23,838 nt of DNA, from the NCBI GenBank assembly GCA_003446775.1, contig DMCH01000131.1:1-23838 (forward strand), read 5' to 3'. This document shows positions 21,699 to 23,838 of this stretch, one piece after another (within the stretch, counting starts at the first letter, position 1; each line of letters starts with the position of its first letter). The DNA is from Chloroflexota bacterium (GTDB lineage Bacteria > Chloroflexota > Dormibacteria > Dormibacterales > Dormibacteraceae). The notes beneath the pieces were generated by a model. That model was not told the origin of the DNA, made no database searches, and saw only the letters and a list, made by a program, of their open reading frames with translations. A program made the translations under genes and the position numbers.

Positions 21699-22611
21699 GG
21701 GTCCGCAGGCAGAACTCCTCGATCAGCGGAACGACGGTCTCGGGCGCGTCTTCTTGAATGAAGTGGCCGGCATTCGGAAGCTCGTGAACGGTCCCGTTCG
21801 GAAAGAAAGCACGGAAGCCTGCGATCGCCACGTGCGGCCAGATCGCGCGGTCCCGCATGCCCTCGATCATCATTGCCGGTACACCTGCCTGTCCAAGCTT
21901 GTACAGGCCTGGAAGGGCGGCGACCAACGTCTCGCGAATCCGTTCCAGGTGCAGGCCTTCCAGAGGAAATGCGATCGCCGCCCGACACTCCTCGAAGGTG
22001 GGGAATGCCGCCGCGTAGGCTTGTAGCCACGTGTCAGTCACGACCTCGCGGCGCTGGATGCCCAGCGTCATCATGATGCCGCCGACCAGGAACCTCAGGT
22101 TGCCGAGCACAGCTTCGAGCTGACCCGCTTCCTCCATCGCCTTGATGGCCGCGAACCATGGGGTCAGTCGCTCCTCGCGCACGTTGCGATCGGTGCCGAA
22201 GATGGTGTTCATGGCTACAAACCGCTTCATCCGGTCGGGATACCTCGACGCGACGACGGCACCCATCGGACCGCCCCAATCCTGCATCACGAGCGTGATG
22301 TCGCGTAGGTCGAGCTCCTCGATCAGGCTGCCGAGGTTGCGCGCGTGACGGTCGAGGGTGTAGTCGGCGGTGGCCGGCGTTTCCGATTTGCCGAACCCCA
22401 TGTGGTCGGGCGCGATCACCCGGAAATGACGCGACAGGACCGGTATGAAGTTCCGATACAGGTAGGCCCACGTCGGCTCCCCGTGGATCAGGATGATGGG
22501 CTCGCCGGCTCCCTCATCCACGTAGTGCATTCGGAAGCCAGGCCTGGTCGTGAAATGGGCTCGGAACGGGAATGTGCCGTCGAAGGTCTCATCAGCAGCG
22601 ATCCCACCCAC
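21688..22611 (-). CDS. Haloalkane dehalogenase-like alpha/beta hydrolase
   Basis: An alpha/beta hydrolase of about 307 residues that resembles DhlA-type (class I) haloalkane dehalogenases, which replace a halogen on an alkyl halide with hydroxyl. HGEPTWAYLYR (43-53) is nearly the DhlA oxyanion motif. The nucleophile D111, followed by a halide-binding Trp112, is in VMQDWGGPMG. The acid is probably D254 (GMRDRAIWP) and the catalytic base H283 (NAGHFIQED). Aspartate rather than serine as nucleophile rules out ordinary esterases; epoxide hydrolase remains an alternative. The open frame reaches 22698 but would overlap the divergent gene. GTG 22611 gives the family's usual length and has AAGG 8 nt upstream, so I prefer it. 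The gene is convergent with, and overlaps, the nitroreductase. Confidence 0.85.
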   Translation of the reverse strand: MGGIAADETFDGTFPFRAHFTTRPGFRMHYVDEGAGEPIILIHGEPTWAYLYRNFIPVLSRHFRVIAPDHMGFGKSETPATADYTLDRHARNLGSLIEELDLRDITLVMQDWGGPMGAVVASRYPDRMKRFVAMNTIFGTDRNVREERLTPWFAAIKAMEEAGQLEAVLGNLRFLVGGIMMTLGIQRREVVTDTWLQAYAAAFPTFEECRAAIAFPLEGLHLERIRETLVAALPGLYKLGQAGVPAMMIEGMRDRAIWPHVAIAGFRAFFPNGTVHELPNAGHFIQEDAPETVVPLIEEFCLRTPTS

Positions 22612-22657
22612 GCCGTCAACCTTATTCGTGTGGGCCTGGCGCTGACAGAATGAATTG

Positions 22658-23038
22658 ATGCGCGATCCGCGGGTGGCGCGAGCGATCGGGGCCGTCATCG
22701 GCGTCTTCTACCTGGTGACCGGTGCCTGGGCATTGCTGGCGCCGGTGAGCTTCTTCAACGCTGTGGCAACCTTCTCACCCCTCAACATTCACCTGCTCCA
22801 CGACGCCGGCGCCTTCCAGGTGGGTCTCGGTTTGGCCCTCACGGTTCCAGTCGCGCTGCGGGCGCCGCTGCGAGCGCCGCTCATCGCCGTTCTCGGAGCA
22901 TCGGTTCTGCATGTCCTGGCCCACGTCGAAGACATCCGCCTCGGCGGCCACCCGACTACTGATCTGCCCGTGCTGTCGTTGATCTGCGTCGCGCTGGCGA
23001 TCGCACTTTTCGTCGATGTGAGGGCGAACCGCGCGTGA
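22658..23038 (+). CDS. Small four-helix membrane protein, unknown function
   Basis: A 126-residue integral membrane protein with four predicted helices: near residues 8-30 (GAVIGVFYLVTGAWALLAP), 44-65 (LLHDAGAFQVGLGLALTVP), 71-88 and 102-119. A His/Asp-containing stretch between (HDAG, HVLAHVEDIRLGGHP) lies at the membrane boundary. It looks like common short hypothetical membrane proteins of actinobacteria; I do not recognise a function. ATG 22658 is preferred over the in-frame TTG at 22655. No strong Shine-Dalgarno sequence is visible. Its TGA overlaps the GTG of the following epimerase gene as GTGA, implying co-translation. Confidence 0.75.
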   Translation: MRDPRVARAIGAVIGVFYLVTGAWALLAPVSFFNAVATFSPLNIHLLHDAGAFQVGLGLALTVPVALRAPLRAPLIAVLGASVLHVLAHVEDIRLGGHPTTDLPVLSLICVALAIALFVDVRANRA

Positions 23039-23838
23039 GGGTCTTCCTCGCCGGCGGGAGCGGCGCGATCGGGCGGCGCCTGATCCCACAGCTGGTGGGA
23101 GCCGGCCACCAGGTCGCGGCGACGACTCGGTCGGAAGCCAAGGCCCCGATGCTGCAGTCGCTCGGCGCCATTCCGGTAGTGGTGGATGCCCTCGATGAGC
23201 CGGCGCTGAGCAAGGCCGTCAACGACTTCCGGCCCGAGGCGGTTATGAACCAGCTGACCGACCTGCCGCAGCGATACAACCCTCGCCAGCTGGGTCCGTT
23301 CTACGAGCGCACATCGCGGTTGCGAATCGAGGCGACGCGAACGTTGCTGGCTGCGGCGAAGGAGGTGGGCGCGCGTCGCTTCGTATACCAGTCGCTCGCG
23401 TTCATGTACGTGCCGGCCGGCCCTGCGGCGCTGGCAGAGGATGCGAAGCTCGCGCTGCATGCGCCTGAGCCTTTCGGCTCCGCCGTGCGTGCGACGGTCG
23501 AGGGCGAGCGGCTCGCGCTCTCGGCCGATGGGATCACGGGCGTGGCGCTGCGTTACGGCCAGCTTTACGGGCCCGGAACCTATTTCGACCTCGACGGCGA
23601 CTTCGCGCGCCAGGCGCGGCGACGGATGCTCCCGATTGTCGGCAGCGGCGGAGGAGTCTTCTCGTTCATCCACGTGGACGACGCGGCGGGCGCGGCGGTT
23701 GCAGCGCTGGAGCACGGCGAGGGCGTCTACAACATCGTGGACGACGATCCCGCTGCGGCCCGCGATTGGATCCCTGCGTTCTGCCGTGACATCGGCGCGC
23801 CCGCGCCGATGCACGTGCCCGGATGGCTGGTCGAGCTC
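23035..23838 (+). CDS. NAD(P)-dependent epimerase/dehydratase (extended SDR), 3'-truncated by the window
   Basis: An open frame of 268 codons from GTG 23035 to the window edge without a stop. The N-terminus MRVFLAGGSGAIGRRLIPQLV is a classic extended/atypical SDR Rossmann start (GGSGAIG). Further family features are HQVAATTRS after the second strand, RFVYQSLAFMYV in the region of the active-site Tyr, GVALRYGQLYGPGT, FSFIHVDDAAGAAVAALE and GVYNIVDDDP. Such proteins act on nucleotide sugars, nucleosides or unknown small molecules; the substrate cannot be assigned. The GTG overlaps the stop of the upstream membrane protein gene as GTGA. Around 30-60 residues are probably missing at the C-terminus. 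Confidence 0.9.
   Translation, partial: MRVFLAGGSGAIGRRLIPQLVGAGHQVAATTRSEAKAPMLQSLGAIPVVVDALDEPALSKAVNDFRPEAVMNQLTDLPQRYNPRQLGPFYERTSRLRIEATRTLLAAAKEVGARRFVYQSLAFMYVPAGPAALAEDAKLALHAPEPFGSAVRATVEGERLALSADGITGVALRYGQLYGPGTYFDLDGDFARQARRRMLPIVGSGGGVFSFIHVDDAAGAAVAALEHGEGVYNIVDDDPAAARDWIPAFCRDIGAPAPMHVPGWLVEL

Overview
This is a GC-rich bacterial chromosomal window. Every recognisable gene looks like a free-living soil heterotroph's. An F420-type nitroreductase, YceI, a cNMP-binding/TrxR-like oxidoreductase and a secreted beta-helix protein common in actinomycetes point to Actinomycetota or a deep Chloroflexota/Dormibacterota-type lineage. No rRNA or other phylogenetic marker is present, so this placement is inference. 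I see no tRNA, CRISPR array, insertion sequence or phage gene.

Layout. (1) 57-1511: xylulokinase, plus strand, ending tail-to-tail (stop codons overlapping) with a minus-strand operon. (2) 3928-1508, minus: a TetR regulator, a D-2-hydroxyacid dehydrogenase and an HpcH/HpaI-type aldolase; the last two overlap by 4 nt. (3) 3918-4345: a divergent control region with a 20-bp perfect palindrome, a small DUF4242 protein and a clear intrinsic terminator. (4) 4371-6095: a cNMP-binding / TrxR-like flavoprotein interrupted by one in-frame TGA. (5) 6165-6680: a small membrane protein.

(6) 6762-18541 is the centrepiece: an apparent sugar-oligomer utilisation locus. A near-consensus promoter overlapped by two LacI-type operators drives a lacI-type regulator. 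Two nt later begins an Opp/Dpp-type ABC transporter (permease; a permease-ATPase fusion; second ATPase; family 5 lipoprotein binding protein). A strong intercistronic hairpin, a GH3 glycoside hydrolase with a PA14-like insertion, and a secreted beta-helix protein follow. Together they suggest extracellular attack on a glycan, uptake of oligosaccharides by a 'peptide-type' transporter, and cytoplasmic hydrolysis by the GH3 enzyme. The substrate is not determined by the sequence; beta-glucans or cello-oligosaccharides are the most natural guess.

(7) 18564-18661: three near-identical GC hairpins, two of them in perfect 34-bp tandem repeats. (8) 18696-23838: housekeeping and accessory genes: a conserved ParB-like small protein, YceI, a frameshifted haloacid-dehalogenase-type HAD gene, a stand-alone HD-GYP protein, an F420-type nitroreductase, a DhlA-like haloalkane dehalogenase, a small membrane protein, and an NAD-dependent epimerase/dehydratase running off the end.

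Two otherwise well-preserved genes are broken by one base each (TGA at 5829; missing base near 20206). They may be real decay or sequence errors. I found no clearly new defence or mobile system. The most distinctive material is the transporter/GH3/beta-helix locus with its fused subunit and operators, the TetR palindrome cluster, and the 34-bp hairpin repeats.
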